Source: an uncultured Paracoccaceae bacterium
GTDB lineage: Bacteria > Pseudomonadota > Alphaproteobacteria > Rhodobacterales > Rhodobacteraceae
NCBI GenBank assembly: GCA_947497185.1
Contig: CANMFL010000004.1
Span: 1-64,000, forward strand
Reading direction: 5' to 3'
DNA: 64,000 nt
Positions 52,505-61,895 of this stretch are shown here, piece after piece. The translations under genes and the position numbers were made by a program. Positions within the stretch are counted from its first letter, which is position 1; every line of letters begins with the position of its first letter. The notes beneath the pieces are model-generated. The model did not search any database, was not told the DNA's origin, and was given only the letters and a program-made list of their open reading frames with translations.

Positions 52505-52888
52505 ATGACAACTTGGATCACGGTTTGCGACACCTGCAAGCGCCCCGAATGGACCGAAACCCAAACAGGCATGACCGATGGCGAACGCCTTGCGACCATG
52601 GTCGAGGCGGCAGCAGTTGACCTTGCCGATGTGAAGACGCGACGCGTGTCCTGCTTGATGGGCTGCAAGAGCGGGTGCAACGTCTCTATTCAAGCGCACG
52701 GCAAACTGGCTTACACCTTGGGCGACTTCGAACCAGACACCGACGCCGCTGAGGGAATTGTCGCCTACGCGACATCTCACGCTGCATCAGAGACAGGCCA
52801 AGTGCCATACCGGACGTGGCCCCAAGCCATCAAAGGACACTTTGTGACGCGCCATCAACCTATCCCATCCGACGATCAATCCGAATGA
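52505..52888 (+). CDS. DUF1636 metal-binding-like protein
   Basis: This 127-residue protein has a thioredoxin-like [2Fe-2S] pattern: CDTCKRPEW near the N terminus and CLMGCKSGCNVS near residue 50. The DUF1636 family often occurs with cobalamin genes. It overlaps cobC by 4 bp (ATGA), so it is translated with it and belongs to the cobalamin module. Its reaction is unknown; an Fe-S or cobalt-binding role is inferred. Confidence 0.88.
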   Translation: MTTWITVCDTCKRPEWTETQTGMTDGERLATMVEAAAVDLADVKTRRVSCLMGCKSGCNVSIQAHGKLAYTLGDFEPDTDAAEGIVAYATSHAASETGQVPYRTWPQAIKGHFVTRHQPIPSDDQSE

Positions 52889-53829
52889 CGTTGGTATTGG
52901 AAAAACGGGACCACGGCGGCGGCCTTGATGCGGCCATGGTGCAATTCGGCGGCAAACGTGCCGATTGGCTTGATCTATCGACGGGCATCAATCCGGTCCC
53001 CTACCCAATCCCGCAATTCACGCACGACGCATGGACGGCCCTGCCCGACAGCGCCTCTTTTGCGTTGATCGTAGCCCAAGCGCGTTCGTTCTGGTCGGTT
53101 CCGAAATCGGCGGCATGTATCGCCACCCCCGGTGCTTCCGCCGCAATTGCACAGCTCCCGCGCATCATCGCCCCCGGCACCGTCAATATTCCTAGCCCAA
53201 CCTACAACGAACACGCCGCTGCGTTTTCGGCGGCTGGCTGGCAGTCCGAGACGACCAACGCAGACGCCATGGTCGCGGTGCATCCCAACAACCCCGATGG
53301 CCGTCTCTGGACCGCGCCCGAAATCAACGGCACCTTGCGGATCATCGACGAAAGCTTTGCCGACGTCACACCGAACCAATCCCTGTTGAGCGAAGCCACC
53401 AAACCCGGCACCGTCGTCCTGAAAAGTTTCGGCAAATTCTGGGGCCTCGCAGGCTTACGCCTCGGTTTCGCAATCGGCGACCCCGAAATTCTGGCGCCCC
53501 TCGCAGACGCGCTTGGCCCATGGCAAGTTTCCGGTCCAGCCCTACAAATCGGCGCTGAAGCGCTCGCAGACTTCCAGTGGGCCGACGAAGCACGGGCGCG
53601 ACTAGCAAAAGACGCCAAGCGCCTCGACGCATTGCTCGAAAACCAAGGTGCGATCACGCTTGGCGGCACCGACCTGTTCCGCCTCTACAAAGTTGACGAC
53701 GCGCTCGCCGCCCAAGAACATCTCGCAGGATCGCACGTTTGGTCGCGCACATTCCCCTATGACAACACATGGTTGCGGCTCGGCTTGCCCGCCCCCGACC
53801 GTTGGGACCAGCTAGAGGCCGCTTTTTGA
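52885..53829 (+). CDS. cobC: CobC, threonine-phosphate decarboxylase-like aminotransferase
   Basis: This 314-residue PLP enzyme supplies the (R)-1-amino-2-propanol (phosphate) arm of cobalamin. It starts with HGGGLDAAMVQFGG and LDLSTGINPVPYP, and has VHPNNPDGRLW, IIDESFADV, and the Schiff-base Lys in VLKSFGKFWGLAGLRLG. The ATG overlaps the DUF1636 stop, which favours it over a longer frame. The next gene, cobD, overlaps it by 4 bp. Confidence 0.95.
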   Translation: MTLVLEKRDHGGGLDAAMVQFGGKRADWLDLSTGINPVPYPIPQFTHDAWTALPDSASFALIVAQARSFWSVPKSAACIATPGASAAIAQLPRIIAPGTVNIPSPTYNEHAAAFSAAGWQSETTNADAMVAVHPNNPDGRLWTAPEINGTLRIIDESFADVTPNQSLLSEATKPGTVVLKSFGKFWGLAGLRLGFAIGDPEILAPLADALGPWQVSGPALQIGAEALADFQWADEARARLAKDAKRLDALLENQGAITLGGTDLFRLYKVDDALAAQEHLAGSHVWSRTFPYDNTWLRLGLPAPDRWDQLEAAF

Positions 53830-54722
53830 TCGTCCTCCTCGCGATGATCCTCGACGCGATCTTCGGGGAACCCAAATGGCTTTGGTCGCGCATCCCGCAT
53901 CCCGCAATCCTGATGGGCCGCGCCGTCGGTTACATCGACACGACATATAACACAGGCCGCGACCGTAAAACCAAAGGCACACTCGCCTTCGCGTCACTCG
54001 CAATCGCCGCCCTTATTCTCGGTTTCATCATCCAAGCCATCCCCGGGATCTGGGCCGATGTCATCCTAGGGGCCATGCTGATCGCGCAACGATCCTTGAT
54101 CGACCACATCCGCGCCGTCGAACACGGCCTGCGTATGTCGCTGGCGCAAGGCCGCCGCGCCGTCGCCATGATCGTGAGCCGCGACACGCGCCACATGGAC
54201 GCATCATCCGTCACCCGTAGTGCAATCGAATCCGGTTCTGAGAATTTCAGCGACGGTGTGATCGCCCCGATCTTCTGGCTCGCCATCGGAGGCATTCCTG
54301 CCTTGTTGGTCTATAAAATCACGAACACCGCCGACAGTATGATCGGTTATAAAACCCCGCGCCACCAAGACTTTGGCTGGGCCGCTGCCCGTTTCGACGA
54401 CCTGCTCAACTGGGTGCCCGCCCGCCTGACTGCTTTGCTGATCTGGCTGACTGACAGACACGCACCGCTGACAAAAATCGCCGCCGACGCCGCCCTGCAC
54501 AAGTCCCCCAACGCAGGTTGGCCCGAATCCGCGATGGCGTACAAACAGAACATCGCCCTCGCGGGTCCGCGCAGCTACGATGGCATCCTAACCCAATTTC
54601 CCTACGTGAACAGCGCGGGCAAACAGCAACTCGTCCCCGACGACATTGCGGCAACAATCGCCACCCTCTGGACGGCGTGGTGGATCACACTCGCCGCAGC
54701 AGTTATCGTGGCGTCGAATTAA
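53826..54722 (+). CDS. cobD: CobD (CbiB), adenosylcobinamide-phosphate synthase
   Basis: This 298-residue inner-membrane protein joins adenosylcobyric acid to aminopropanol (phosphate). It begins with LLAMILDAIFGEPKWLWSR, has IPHPAILMGRAVG, the conserved RDTRHMDASSVTRSAIES and ENFSDGVIAPIFW, plus several membrane helices. I start at the TTG at 53826, overlapping the cobC stop as TTGA with GAGG upstream; an upstream GTG frame is less like the family N terminus. Confidence 0.93.
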   Translation: MIVLLAMILDAIFGEPKWLWSRIPHPAILMGRAVGYIDTTYNTGRDRKTKGTLAFASLAIAALILGFIIQAIPGIWADVILGAMLIAQRSLIDHIRAVEHGLRMSLAQGRRAVAMIVSRDTRHMDASSVTRSAIESGSENFSDGVIAPIFWLAIGGIPALLVYKITNTADSMIGYKTPRHQDFGWAAARFDDLLNWVPARLTALLIWLTDRHAPLTKIAADAALHKSPNAGWPESAMAYKQNIALAGPRSYDGILTQFPYVNSAGKQQLVPDDIAATIATLWTAWWITLAAAVIVASN

Positions 54723-54743
54723 CCACTACCTACAGGAGCCGCC

Positions 54744-55907
54744 ATGCGCCGCCTCGCTTTCGCCCTTTCCCTGCTCGCAAGCCCCGCCGTGGCGCAATCC
54801 TGCGGTGGTCCGCTTCCTGATTTCCTCAATGGCGTCAAAGCCGAAGCAGTCGCAAAAGGGCTATCCCCCGCCGCCGCCGACCGCGTCCTAAACGGTGCAC
54901 AAATCGACCAGCGCGTGCTGAACGCTGACCGCTCTCAAGGGGTGTTTCAAAAGGATTTCATCGCCTTTTCCCGCGCCCTGATCAGCCAAAACCGCATCGA
55001 CAACGGGCGCGCCGCAGCCCAGCGCAACGCGGCCACCTTTGACCGGATCGAGACGCAATTCGGCATCCCCCGCGAAGTCATCCTCGCGTTCTGGGCATTT
55101 GAAACCGACTACGGCAGCTTCCAAGGCGACTACAATACACGCAATGCCCTCGTGACGCTCGCCCATGATTGCCGCCGCCCCGAATTGTTCCGCCCGCAAC
55201 TGATCGCAGCGATTGAACTCAACCAACGTGGCGACTTTAATCCAGACACAACCACAGGTGCATGGGCTGGCGAAATCGGCCAAGTCCAGATGCTACCGGG
55301 CGATATTATTGAAAGCGGTTTGGACGGCGACGGCGACGGTCACATCGACCTCAAAGGGTCAGCCGCCGACGCATTGATGTCCGGCGCGAATGTGCTGTCC
55401 GGCTTGGGTTGGAAACCAAACGAACCATGGCTGCAAGAAATCAGCGTGCCTGACACGCTCGATTGGACGCAAACGGGTCTCGACCACCCTAAAACCGTGG
55501 CTGAATGGAACGCGCTCGGCGTCACATCCCGCGACGGCACCGCGCCTACAGACCTGACCGCGCGCGTTGTTCTACCCATGGGCCGCAACGGCCCCGCCTT
55601 CTTTGCCTACGACAATTTCGACGTCTATTTCGAATGGAATCAAAGCTTCACCTACGTAACAACCGCCGCCTATTTCGCAACACGCCTCGCAGGTGGACCA
55701 GCCTATAACGCAGGCAATCCGGCACCCGGCCTGTCCGGCGAACAGATGCAATCGCTCCAACAAAAGCTCGTAGGTCGCGGGCACGACGTCGGCGGTATCG
55801 ACGGTATCTTGGGCGCAAAAACACGCGACGCGGTGCAGCTGGAACAACAACGCCTCGGCCTCCCTGCCGACGCATGGCCGACACTTAACCTATTGGACGC
55901 ATTATGA
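54744..55907 (+). CDS. Lytic murein transglycosylase (MltB-like) with peptidoglycan-binding domain
   Basis: This 387-residue protein has a signal peptide (1-17, ending AVAQ). The SLT/MltB domain has the catalytic Glu in ILAFWAFETDYGSFQGD and the family motif EIGQVQMLPGDIIESGL. A C-terminal PG-binding helical repeat follows (LSGEQMQSLQQKLVGRGHDV and GILGAKTRDAVQLEQ). It cleaves glycan strands in the periplasm to 1,6-anhydro ends. It overlaps the dipeptidase gene by 4 bp. Confidence 0.93.
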   Translation: MRRLAFALSLLASPAVAQSCGGPLPDFLNGVKAEAVAKGLSPAAADRVLNGAQIDQRVLNADRSQGVFQKDFIAFSRALISQNRIDNGRAAAQRNAATFDRIETQFGIPREVILAFWAFETDYGSFQGDYNTRNALVTLAHDCRRPELFRPQLIAAIELNQRGDFNPDTTTGAWAGEIGQVQMLPGDIIESGLDGDGDGHIDLKGSAADALMSGANVLSGLGWKPNEPWLQEISVPDTLDWTQTGLDHPKTVAEWNALGVTSRDGTAPTDLTARVVLPMGRNGPAFFAYDNFDVYFEWNQSFTYVTTAAYFATRLAGGPAYNAGNPAPGLSGEQMQSLQQKLVGRGHDVGGIDGILGAKTRDAVQLEQQRLGLPADAWPTLNLLDAL

Positions 55908-57067
55908 AACGACTCGTAAAAGCGTTCGGTGTCTTAACCGTCATCGCACTTATCGCGGCTTTCACCTTTGCCCCCAGCTACGTCGAAGCAGAACGCAACG
56001 CAGTCCGCCCGCACGCCCCCTACACAGTCAGTGACGCCGCCCAATCGCTGCACGAAAGCCTGATCATCGGCGACTGGCACGCGGACTCACTTCTGTGGAA
56101 ACGCGACCTGCTTGCTCACGGCACACGCGGCCAAGTCGACGTGCCGCGCCTCATCGCCGGAAACGTCGCGCTGCAAATGTTCACCGCAGTCACGAAAAGT
56201 CCGGCAGGCCAAAACTACCACACCAACGACAGTGACGCCGCCGACAACATCACCCTGCTCGCTGTTGCACAACTCTGGCCACCACGCACGTGGAACAGCC
56301 TGTTCGAGCGGGCAATGTACCAAGCAGAAAAGCTGCATAATTTCGCCGAAAACAGCGAAGCACTCCGCATAATTGCAACGAAATCCGACCTCGACCAACT
56401 CCTCTCAGACCGCGCAGCAGGTCAACAGGTCGTCGGCGGACTGCTCGGTATCGAAGGCGCGCACCCGCTCGAAGGCAACATCGCGAACCTCGATCATCTT
56501 GAAAACGCAGGCTACCGGATGATCGGATTACAGCACTTTTTTGATAACGCTTTGGGTGGCTCGCTGCACGGCGCAGACGACCACGGCCTCACCGACTTTG
56601 GCACGCAAGTCGTCACGGAAATCGCCGCCCGCAATCTGATCCTCGACGTGGCACATTCATTCCCGCAAACTGTGCGCGACGTGCTCGCAATAACCGACAT
56701 GCCCATCGTCATCAGCCACACCGGCATCCACAATGTCTGCCCAGTCAAACGCAACTACCCCGATGATCTGATGCAAGATATCGCAGCAACAGGCGGCATC
56801 ATCGGGATCGGCTATTGGCGCGACGTGCTCTGCGACGACAGCCCCGCAGGCATCGCAAAATCCATTCAAGCGGCAATCAGTCTGGTCGGCGAAAACCACG
56901 TCAGCCTTGGCTCTGACTTCGACGGATCAGTGACAACGGCCCTCGACACATCTGAACTCGCAGCAATCACCCAAGCCCTGCTCGACCTCAACATCCCCGA
57001 AACGCAAATTCGCAAGGTCATGGGCGAAAACATGCTCCGCGTCCTACGCGAACGCTTGCCCCACTAA
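55904..57067 (+). CDS. Membrane/renal-type dipeptidase (peptidase M19)
   Basis: This 387-residue zinc dipeptidase of the M19 family has an N-terminal membrane anchor or signal (GVLTVIALIAAFTFAPSYV). The active-site HADSLLW (His-x-Asp) is near residue 52. EGAHPL (Glu), LQHFFDN, DVAHSF, VISHTG, and GSDFDG complete the metal/substrate set. It acts in the periplasm, perhaps on D-amino-acid-containing peptides released by the neighbouring transglycosylase. Confidence 0.93.
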   Translation: MKRLVKAFGVLTVIALIAAFTFAPSYVEAERNAVRPHAPYTVSDAAQSLHESLIIGDWHADSLLWKRDLLAHGTRGQVDVPRLIAGNVALQMFTAVTKSPAGQNYHTNDSDAADNITLLAVAQLWPPRTWNSLFERAMYQAEKLHNFAENSEALRIIATKSDLDQLLSDRAAGQQVVGGLLGIEGAHPLEGNIANLDHLENAGYRMIGLQHFFDNALGGSLHGADDHGLTDFGTQVVTEIAARNLILDVAHSFPQTVRDVLAITDMPIVISHTGIHNVCPVKRNYPDDLMQDIAATGGIIGIGYWRDVLCDDSPAGIAKSIQAAISLVGENHVSLGSDFDGSVTTALDTSELAAITQALLDLNIPETQIRKVMGENMLRVLRERLPH

Positions 57068-57068
57068 G

Positions 57069-57146
57069 ACTTCATTTCGCCAAAACAACTCCCGCCGGAG
57101 GCCACATCTCGGGACGGCGGGTGGGGCGTCGGCGCAGCCGCGCGTC
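57069..57146. repeat. Repeat families A and D, back to back, before smc
   Basis: Family A (ACTTCATTTCGCCAAAACAA, continuing CTCCCGCCGGAGGC) at 57069-57102, then family D (CGGGACGGCGGGTGGGGCGT and CGGCGCAGCCGCGCGTC) at 57110-57146. They lie between two convergent genes, 1 bp past the dipeptidase stop and 10 bp before the smc stop. Confidence 0.8.
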
Positions 57147-57155
57147 ATCCAGCCG

Positions 57156-60100
57156 TCAAGCAACCATCGCCTCGGCCTTTTTCAGATCAACCGACACAAG
57201 CTGCGACACGCCCTGCTCGCCCATCGTCACACCAAACAACCGATCCATCCGCGACATCGTCACCGCGTGGTGCGTGATAATCAGGAACCGCGTATCCGTG
57301 CGCCGTGTCATCTCGTCCAGCATATCACAAAAGCGGTTTACGTTCGCGTCATCCAGCGGTGCGTCCACCTCGTCGAGCACACAAATCGGGGCAGGATTCG
57401 CGAGGAACACGGCAAAGATCAGCGCCATCGCCGTCAACGTCTGCTCCCCACCGGATAGCAACGACAATGTTGACAGCTTCTTGCCCGGTGGCTGGCACAG
57501 GATCTCTAGCCCAGCATCTAGCGGATCATCCGATTCCACCAATTCCAACCGCGCTTCCCCGCCGCCGAACAGATGCGTGAACAACAAGCCAAAGTTCTCG
57601 TTCACCTGTTCAAACGCGGTCAGCAGCCGCTCGCGGCCTTCCTTGTTCAGCGACGCAATCCCAGTCCGCAGCGTGGCGATCGCGCCTTCCAAATCGGACT
57701 TTTCATTCACCAGCAAATCATGCTCGGTCTGGACCTCTTTCGCGTCTTCCTCAGCCCGCAAATTCACGGCGCCCAAGGCATCCCGCTGGCGTTTAAACCC
57801 GTTCACCTGACCTTCAATCACTTCAGCCGCAGGCATGTCCTCGACCGCTATGTCCAATCGCGCCAGCAACTCTGCTGGCGACATGTCTTGGCTTTCCATG
57901 ATCCGTTCTTCGGCATAAGCTACGGTCTCTTTCGCCGCATCCGACCGCGCCTCTGACCGCGCCCGTGCTTCACGCGCCTCCGACGCCGTGCGCTCCGCAT
58001 CGCGTTCCGCGACAGCCGCATTGCGCAACGCTGTCTCTGCTGTCACCAACAGATCAGCCGCCGCCATCCGCCGCCCTTCGGCCTCGTCCACCGCATCCGC
58101 GAGTTCGGCCCGTTTCTCTGCAATCTCGTCAGGAGCGGCTGCGGCTTCAGCCAGTTCGGCTTCAGATGCTGCACGTCTGTCAGCCAGCTCCGCAGTCCGC
58201 TTGTTCGCTGTTTCCAAACGATACTTCCAGCCAGAGACCTCTTTCGTGATCTCTTGCGACCGCTTCAACCGCGCATCGCCTTCGCGGCGCAATTCATCAT
58301 GGGCAGAGCGGCGGGTCATCATCATGATCCGCGCCGCCTCTACGGTCATCTTGATATCTTCAACGCGACCACGGGCCTCGGCCAAATCCTCTAGGCCAAT
58401 CGCGGCCTGTTCAGCCTCTGCCAAAGCACGCCGCGCCACAGTCGCCTCGTCCTCATAGCGTTTCATCGCCAGACCTGACGCCTCTAGCTTGCCCTCCGCC
58501 AGATCACGATCCGCCTCTGCGCGGGACGCCGCCCTGTTCGCATCAGCGACCAAGCGGTCCGCATTGCGCCGCGCTGTACGCGCCTGTTGATCCGCATCGG
58601 TCAAATCCTTCAACCGTCGCGTCAAAATCTCATGGGCCTGTGCAGCACCCGTGGCCCGCGCCGACACTTCTTCCAAATCGCGCTTTAACTCGACCAAACG
58701 GTTCAACTGCTGCAACCGCAACGCAGCCGCCGATGGCGCATCCTCAGACGCCGCACGGAACCCGTCCCAGCGCCAGACATCGCCCTCAACCGAAACAAGC
58801 CGCTGACCCGGTTTCAAAACCGCCTGCAACTGTGCGCCTTCTTCTTGGCGGACCAAGCCCACTTGGGACATCCGGCGCTCAAGCACCTCAGGCACATCCA
58901 CATACATCGTCAAAGGCTGCACCGAATCCGGCAAAGCCTGCACCGATAAATACGCAGGCAGATTCGCCCAGCCAGACGCGGCATCAGGCGAGATCGCAGG
59001 GGCGCGCAGATCGTCAGCCAAAGCAGCACCGAGCGCCTTTTCATAGCCCGACTTCACAGTCAGCAGGTCCAAGACCTGTCCACCCTCAGCCGTATCGCGT
59101 TCGACCAGCTTCGCCAGCGCATTGACTTCGGCACGCAACGCATTTGCCTCGCCTTCGGCCTCTGACCGCTGGGACCGCGCATCGCTTTCCATCGTCTGAC
59201 ATTCTGCGCGGGCAGCTTCGGTCTCGACCAAGGTCTCATCCGCATTCTCAGCCGTCACAACTGCCTGTTCTTCAGCCTCGCCAGCCGCGGCAAAATCCGC
59301 CTCGGCCTGTACCAAAGCCTCACGCGCAGCGCCCATCGCCTCTTTCGCACGCGCGGCTTCTGTCTCGTTTTTCTCAAGCGTAGTGCGGCAATCGTCCAAC
59401 AAACGTTTCGCAGACTGATGACGGGCCGCCAATCGCGCCACATCCTCGGTCAACGCCTGCAAATCATCTTCGCGCTCTTGCAGCTTTGCAGCACCCTCGC
59501 GGGCCGCCGCATTCGCCTCTTCCAGCGCGTCTTCGTGACCAACACCAGCCTTCGCGATCTCGGTGGCTTCCCATTCCAGCCGCTCGATCGTATCGCCCGC
59601 ATCGCGGTTCAACCCGCCTTCGCGGTCCATATCTTTGGTCAGCTGCTCAATCCGCGATTCAAGCGTCGCAATCGTCTCAACTGCGCGGCTTTCCTGCTCT
59701 TTCAGCGTATCACGTTGCACCATCAGCCGCTGCAAAACAGCGGCAGCGATTGCTTCTTCTTCGCGCAAGGCTGGTAATGCTTCCTCGGCCAACTGCCGCG
59801 CGGTGCCAGCCTGCAACGCATCCTTTTCAGCCGCTTTCGCAGCCGTCGTGCGGTCGCGCAACTGCGTCGTCGCCGCGATCAAGCCCTCGTCCGCTTCGCG
59901 CCACCGGCGATACAGCAACATACCCTCGGCCTGCCGCAACGCATCACCAATCTCGCGGTACTTCGCCGCTTGCCGCGCCTGACGCGCAAGTTGCGACAGT
60001 TGCGATGCCAATTGCTCAACCACATCATCAACGCGGACCAAATTGGTCTCCGCGCCTTTCAGCTTTAGCTCTGCCTCATGGCGGCGCTGGTACAGACCAG

Positions 60101-60611
60101 AAATCCCTGCCGCTTCTTCCAAAATCCGGCGTCGGGCCTTGGGCTTTGCATTGATCAATTCCGAAATTTGACCCTGACGCACCAAAGCAGGCGAATGGGC
60201 ACCAGTTGACGCATCCGCAAACAACATCTGCACATCACGGGCGCGGACATCTTTGGTGCTGACCTTATACGCTGACCCCGCATCACGGGTAATCCGGCGC
60301 ACGACTTCCAAATTATCTGTATCGTTAAACGCAGCAGGGGCAAGCCGGTCAAAGTTATCAATGTGCAGCGAGACTTCCGCAAAGTTGCGCGCAGGCCGCG
60401 TCACAGTACCGGCAAAGATCACATCTTCCATGCCGCCGCCACGCATCGCCTTGGCGCGATTCTCGCCCATGACCCAACGCAACGCTTCTAACAGATTGGA
60501 TTTCCCGCAGCCATTAGGCCCGACAACGCCCGTCAGACCATCCGCGATCACCAATTCAGTCGGGTCCACGAAGCTCTTAAAGCCATTCAAACGAAGCTTA
60601 CTAAAACGCAC
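57156..60611 (-). CDS. smc: SMC, chromosome segregation ATPase
   Basis: This 1151-residue condensin subunit compacts and segregates the chromosome. The N-terminal head has GVVGPNGCGKSNLLEAL. Two long coiled-coil arms flank a hinge (about 495-640: LTVKSGYEKALGAALADDL). The C-terminal head has the ABC signature LSLLSGGEQTLTAMAL and Walker B VLDEVDAPLDDANVNRF. I start at the GTG reading MRFSKLRLNGFKSF; a TTG three codons upstream is the alternative. The whole gene is rich in Ala/Arg/Glu codons as expected for coiled coil. Confidence 0.96.
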   Translation of the reverse strand: MRFSKLRLNGFKSFVDPTELVIADGLTGVVGPNGCGKSNLLEALRWVMGENRAKAMRGGGMEDVIFAGTVTRPARNFAEVSLHIDNFDRLAPAAFNDTDNLEVVRRITRDAGSAYKVSTKDVRARDVQMLFADASTGAHSPALVRQGQISELINAKPKARRRILEEAAGISGLYQRRHEAELKLKGAETNLVRVDDVVEQLASQLSQLARQARQAAKYREIGDALRQAEGMLLYRRWREADEGLIAATTQLRDRTTAAKAAEKDALQAGTARQLAEEALPALREEEAIAAAVLQRLMVQRDTLKEQESRAVETIATLESRIEQLTKDMDREGGLNRDAGDTIERLEWEATEIAKAGVGHEDALEEANAAAREGAAKLQEREDDLQALTEDVARLAARHQSAKRLLDDCRTTLEKNETEAARAKEAMGAAREALVQAEADFAAAGEAEEQAVVTAENADETLVETEAARAECQTMESDARSQRSEAEGEANALRAEVNALAKLVERDTAEGGQVLDLLTVKSGYEKALGAALADDLRAPAISPDAASGWANLPAYLSVQALPDSVQPLTMYVDVPEVLERRMSQVGLVRQEEGAQLQAVLKPGQRLVSVEGDVWRWDGFRAASEDAPSAAALRLQQLNRLVELKRDLEEVSARATGAAQAHEILTRRLKDLTDADQQARTARRNADRLVADANRAASRAEADRDLAEGKLEASGLAMKRYEDEATVARRALAEAEQAAIGLEDLAEARGRVEDIKMTVEAARIMMMTRRSAHDELRREGDARLKRSQEITKEVSGWKYRLETANKRTAELADRRAASEAELAEAAAAPDEIAEKRAELADAVDEAEGRRMAAADLLVTAETALRNAAVAERDAERTASEAREARARSEARSDAAKETVAYAEERIMESQDMSPAELLARLDIAVEDMPAAEVIEGQVNGFKRQRDALGAVNLRAEEDAKEVQTEHDLLVNEKSDLEGAIATLRTGIASLNKEGRERLLTAFEQVNENFGLLFTHLFGGGEARLELVESDDPLDAGLEILCQPPGKKLSTLSLLSGGEQTLTAMALIFAVFLANPAPICVLDEVDAPLDDANVNRFCDMLDEMTRRTDTRFLIITHHAVTMSRMDRLFGVTMGEQGVSQLVSVDLKKAEAMVA

Positions 60612-60738
60612 GAGGTCCAACCCAAGATGATTCTAACGAAACGGTACAATCGCCCCGCAGCCCTACCAGAGTCAACAAACCCGCCCCGCATCTGGCGCAA
60701 TCCGGCCACTTATCCACAAGATATTGCGCAACCTCCGC

Positions 60739-60797
60739 CTTCATTTCGCCAAAACAACTCCCGCCGGAGGCATCCGAATTTTCGCGAAAATTCGCAA
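60739..60797. repeat. Repeat families A and C upstream of smc
   Basis: CTTCATTTCGCCAAAACAAC, CTCCCGCCGGAGGCATC, then the palindrome GAATTTTCGCGAAAATTC. Nearly identical to the copy at 40619-40673. It lies between the divergent smc and B12-riboswitch regions. Confidence 0.85.
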
Positions 60798-60888
60798 CCG
60801 CCCCGCCACAGCGCCGCAACACCCCATAAACACGTTGGTTTCATCCTTGACGCCCCGCCGCCCTCAGCGCACAAAACATGGGCATGGT

Positions 60889-61090
60889 TCCCCGCACGGT
60901 GCAAAGCATCAGGGGATCAAACGGGAATGTGGACGGGCCGATCCCAAATCGGGAGGCCTAAAACCACAGCCGCCCCCGCGACTGTATGCGGAGAGTGTTT
61001 TGTTACGACGCCACTGGGGCACCAAGAAATTGGGCAACCGGGAAGGCAACAAAGCGCATCGACCCGCAAGCCAGGAGACCGGCCTTGCAA
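60889..61090 (+). ncRNA. Cobalamin (B12) riboswitch
   Basis: The conserved core is present in order: GGTTCCCC with its hairpin, GGGAATGTGG, the CAGCCGCCCCCGCGACTGTA block, the core GCCACTGG (61011-61018), GGGAAGGC, and the B12 box AAGCCAGGAGACC (61068-61080). An ACCGCC/GGCGGT hairpin follows and could be the expression platform. It precedes a cobalt-transport gene, a usual target. Ends are approximate. Confidence 0.96.
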
Positions 61091-61138
61091 CATATTGGAA
61101 CAACCGCCGGGGATGGCGGTGAACAAAGGATACGTACT

Positions 61139-61813
61139 ATGCACATCGAACCTGGCATTGTGACCGGCGCGAAAATCGTCTTGTCTTACGCAACAGCAGC
61201 CGGCGCCGTCGCCTATTCCGGCAAACTCATCTGGGACAGCCTCGTCGCACGCGGCGCATTATCCCTCATCGGGCGCGGCGCAATCGCGACACTCGCCACG
61301 ATCATCTTCTTTGAACTGCTGCCGCACATGGCCGTCGGCGTGTCAGAAGTGCACCTCATCATGGGTTCCACCCTGCTCTTAATGCTCGGCACAGCCCCCG
61401 CCGCCATCGGCCTCGCACTCGGTTTGCTGCTGCAAGGCCTCCTGTTTGCCCCCTTCGATCTACCGCAATACGGCATGAACCTGACCACGCTGCTCGTGCC
61501 CCTGCTCGGCCTGCACGCCCTGACCAAAGCGGTCATCGCCAAAGGCACAGCCTACGTCGATCTGACCTACAAGCAAGCACTCGCCATGTCCGCCACTTAC
61601 CAAGGCGGCATCGTCGCGTGGGTCGCGTTCTGGGCGTTCTACGGCCAAGGCTTCGGCGCTGAAACCATGGCGTCCGTCCTCAGCTTTGGCGCGGCTTACA
61701 TGACCGTGATCCTGCTAGAACCGCTCGTCGATCTCGGCGTGCTCGCAGGCGCCAAAGCCCTGCGCGGCTTGGAAAAATCCGGTTTGGTGTCCGATCGCCT
61801 CTACGCCGCATAA
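61139..61813 (+). CDS. cbiM: CbiM-like cobalt transport membrane protein
   Basis: This 224-residue polytopic protein starts MHIEPG; the N-terminal Met-His motif is the metal-binding feature of CbiM/NikM. Six or more hydrophobic segments follow. EVHLIMGSTLLLMLGTAPA and LGLLLQGLLFAPFDLPQYG resemble the CbiM core. It should be the substrate-specific component of an ECF-type cobalt importer. No CbiN, CbiQ or CbiO gene is in the window. AAAGGA precedes the ATG, and the B12 riboswitch just upstream implies repression by B12. Confidence 0.85.
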   Translation: MHIEPGIVTGAKIVLSYATAAGAVAYSGKLIWDSLVARGALSLIGRGAIATLATIIFFELLPHMAVGVSEVHLIMGSTLLLMLGTAPAAIGLALGLLLQGLLFAPFDLPQYGMNLTTLLVPLLGLHALTKAVIAKGTAYVDLTYKQALAMSATYQGGIVAWVAFWAFYGQGFGAETMASVLSFGAAYMTVILLEPLVDLGVLAGAKALRGLEKSGLVSDRLYAA

Positions 61814-61833
61814 CCACACACATTCGTACATGG

Positions 61834-61861
61834 CATAACGGTCCCTTCAGGGACCGTTATG
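61834..61861. terminator. Strong hairpin between the CbiM-like gene and cobW
   Basis: CATAACGGTCCCT and AGGGACCGTTATG form a perfect 13-bp stem with a tiny loop, followed by TCGTTT. It may be a terminator or a partial attenuator between the two genes. Confidence 0.6.
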
Positions 61862-61895
61862 TCGTTTAAAACATCTCTCAACAAAGGCATCTCAC

